Positions 6,083 to 7,382 of a stretch of DNA of 7,382 nucleotides are shown here, in pieces. Under the pieces are notes generated by a model. That model made no database searches and had not been told where the DNA came from. It was given only the letters and a program-made list of their open reading frames with translations. Made by a program: the position numbers and the translations under genes. Every line of letters begins with the position of its first letter. Position 1 is the first letter of the stretch. This DNA is from Puniceicoccaceae bacterium (GTDB lineage Bacteria > Verrucomicrobiota > Verrucomicrobiia > Opitutales > Coraliomargaritaceae): positions 1 to 7,382 of the forward strand of contig PWZW01000168.1 of assembly GCA_003567255.1 (NCBI GenBank). The letters run 5' to 3'.

Positions 6083-6934
6083 GTGCACTCCGTTCTTGAA
6101 ATCATCCAGCGCACAGAAGGCTATTTTCGGGAAAAAGCTGTCCCGGATCCCCGCCTCAATGCTGAACTTTTGATTGGTCATGTGCTTGGCCTAAAGCGCT
6201 TACAGCTCTACCTGGAGTTTGATCGTCCGATGGAGGAGGCCACACTCGCAAAGTTGAGGCCGCTGGTGCGCAGGCGGGCAAGTCGTGAGCCGTTGCAGCA
6301 TGTGCTCGGAGAGGTGGGGTTTGGTGATTGCCTGCTAAAGGTGGATCGTCGGGCACTGATTCCCCGTCCGGAAACGGAGTATCTGCTCCAGATTGTATGC
6401 AAGCGCTTTGATGAGTCGCCTCCAGGACGTATTCTGGATCTGGGTACGGGAACCGGAGCTTTGGCACTAGGTTTGGCGGCGCACTTCACCGAGGCAAGCG
6501 TCGTGGCGCTCGACCAGTCCGCAGAAGCCCTCGAATTGGCGAAAGAAAACGTTGCCAAAAACAATCTCGGTGAGCGGGTCCGTATGCTCCGGAGCGACTG
6601 GTTCTCGGCCCTCGCTGATGAAGCACCCTTCGACCTGATTGTTGCGAACCCCCCTTATCTGACCGAAGCGGAGATGCAGAGTGCCGCGCCCGAAGTGATC
6701 GACTACGATCCGCACAGCGCTCTGCTCGCTGCCGACGAAGGTCTGGCCGATCTGCGCAAAATTATCGCGGAAGCCCCGGCCTTTCTCAAACCCGGTGGCC
6801 TGCTCGCCCTTGAGAGTGGTATCGACCACGCCGCACCGCTCGAGGCCCTCTGCCAATCCCCCGACTGGACTGGATTTGAAATCGGCACCGACCTCGCCAA
6901 CCGCCCGCGCTTTTGCTTCGTGCGGCGAGCTTAG
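6083..6934 (+). CDS. prmC: release factor glutamine N5-methyltransferase
   Basis: PrmC (HemK) transfers a methyl group from S-adenosylmethionine to the side-chain amide of the glutamine in the GGQ motif of RF1 and RF2, which raises termination efficiency. From GTG 6083 the protein has 283 aa (E. coli 277). The N-terminal helical substrate-binding domain begins VLEIIQRTEGYFREK. The linker has ALIPRPETE (about 91-99). The SAM-binding motif I is ILDLGTGTGALALGLA (about 117-132), and the catalytic NPPY is at about 189-192 in DLIVANPPYLTEAEM. No ATG, TTG or other GTG lies in frame between the prfA stop and this GTG, so the start is well supported despite the missing Shine-Dalgarno. The frame stays open far upstream into prfA, but that part is not PrmC-like. 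The pair prfA-prmC is a classical operon of enzyme and substrate. Confidence 0.96.
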   Translation: MHSVLEIIQRTEGYFREKAVPDPRLNAELLIGHVLGLKRLQLYLEFDRPMEEATLAKLRPLVRRRASREPLQHVLGEVGFGDCLLKVDRRALIPRPETEYLLQIVCKRFDESPPGRILDLGTGTGALALGLAAHFTEASVVALDQSAEALELAKENVAKNNLGERVRMLRSDWFSALADEAPFDLIVANPPYLTEAEMQSAAPEVIDYDPHSALLAADEGLADLRKIIAEAPAFLKPGGLLALESGIDHAAPLEALCQSPDWTGFEIGTDLANRPRFCFVRRA

Positions 6935-7336
6935 CGATGCGTTAGTGATGGGTCTAAGCCGATAGCTGCTATTCTTCTGGCGGACGCGACTCCACAACTT
7001 TGGACGAATTCGTCGCTGCGAAGTCGCCGGAAACATAGCGATGAAGCACGCTGGAAATCAGCGTCTGGAACCGGATACACATAGGCCTCAACTTTCACAA
7101 ACATGATCCTTTGCTCGGGGTATTTCTTGATCGGGATGCTCGTTTATAGCGCGTATGTCGTCGCATTCGATGTGAAGGACAATATCCTGAAAACCATGGC
7201 TTCGATCACGGCGGAGTAAGGCATCCTTTTTGTTAGACCAATCGAAGAGTAGACTACGCTATCCTATGTGTGCCGAATGTTAACAAAGGTCAGCTCCGGG
7301 ATTGAATGGTGCACACATTATTGAAGAAATTGGGGC
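6935..7336. other. about 400 bases without a confident gene; possible decayed coding remnant
   Basis: This stretch between prmC and the minus-strand gene at the window end has lower G+C (about 46% over 7141-7320) than the coding regions. On the minus strand one frame runs from ATG 7224 to TAA 6931-6933 with a single internal TAA at 7144-7146. A second minus frame (ATG about 7080, TAG 6969-6971) ends in a protein-like tail VLHRYVSGDFAATNSSKVV. On the plus strand, 7103-7219 encodes a possible 38-aa hydrophobic peptide (MILCSGYFLIGMLVYSAYVV...). These conflict with each other and none is convincing alone. A perfect 12-bp palindrome (7003-7014) and a 6-bp stem hairpin (7048-7064) are also present. 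No typical Rho-independent terminator with a T tract was found. Confidence 0.5.
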
Positions 7337-7382
7337 TTAATCCTCCTCCAACGCAAAATTCACTCCGGTGATGCCGGCGCGC
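7337..7382 (-). CDS. 3' end of a minus-strand gene (partial)
   Basis: Reading the minus strand from the window edge gives RAGITGVNFALEED followed by TAA (7337-7339). Codon choice (CGC GCC GGC ATC ACC...) resembles the confident genes, and the acidic C-terminus is natural. The gene would be convergent with prmC. Fourteen residues are too few to name a family, so I leave the product open. Confidence 0.45.
   Translation of the reverse strand, partial: RAGITGVNFALEED

Noticed and set aside
7089..7260. Minus-strand frame with RSHGFQDIVLHIECDD as a stress-responsive A/B barrel (Dabb) domain
   Set aside because: Only a loose resemblance over about 30 residues; it competes with two other frames over the same bases and lacks a start codon.
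1..7382. A defence, mobile-element or other novel multi-gene system
   Set aside because: No nuclease-helicase pairs, recombinases, direct-repeat arrays, attachment sites or toxin-antitoxin pairs are visible; the confident genes are mainly housekeeping.

Overview
The window reads as an ordinary bacterial chromosome segment rich in housekeeping genes. I see no CRISPR array, transposase, integrase, rRNA, tRNA or recognisable defence system. The base composition is moderate to high in G+C. Most genes lack a clear Shine-Dalgarno sequence, and the style of the RF1, PrmC and winged-helix proteins suggests the Verrucomicrobiota (Opitutae / Puniceicoccales type). That placement is an impression from memory, not a computed result.

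Left block (about 1-3823, plus strand). A likely 3' end of an upstream gene is followed by a short promoter-like gap. Five tightly spaced genes then run in one direction: a 102-aa winged helix-turn-helix regulator, the exodeoxyribonuclease VII large subunit (xseA), a membrane-anchored c-type cytochrome lipoprotein, a small four-helix membrane protein of unknown function, and an M14-type zinc metallopeptidase. Gaps are at most about 60 bases and often far smaller, so they may form one operon, although the functions do not make an obvious pathway.

Middle (3802-4827, minus strand). A HAD-superfamily phosphatase-like protein is encoded convergently. Its last codons overlap the last codons of the M14 gene by 22 bp. 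A 123-bp divergent intergenic region separates it from the next block.

Right block (4951-6934, plus strand). This is the classical pair prfA (peptide chain release factor 1) and prmC (the methyltransferase that modifies the glutamine of the release factor GGQ motif). The gene for the enzyme lies directly after the gene for its substrate.

Right end (6935-7382). About 400 bases contain no confident gene. They have lower G+C, several short open frames on both strands that look partly protein-like, a 12-bp palindrome and a short hairpin. This may be a decayed gene remnant. The window ends in what looks like the last 14 codons of a minus-strand gene.
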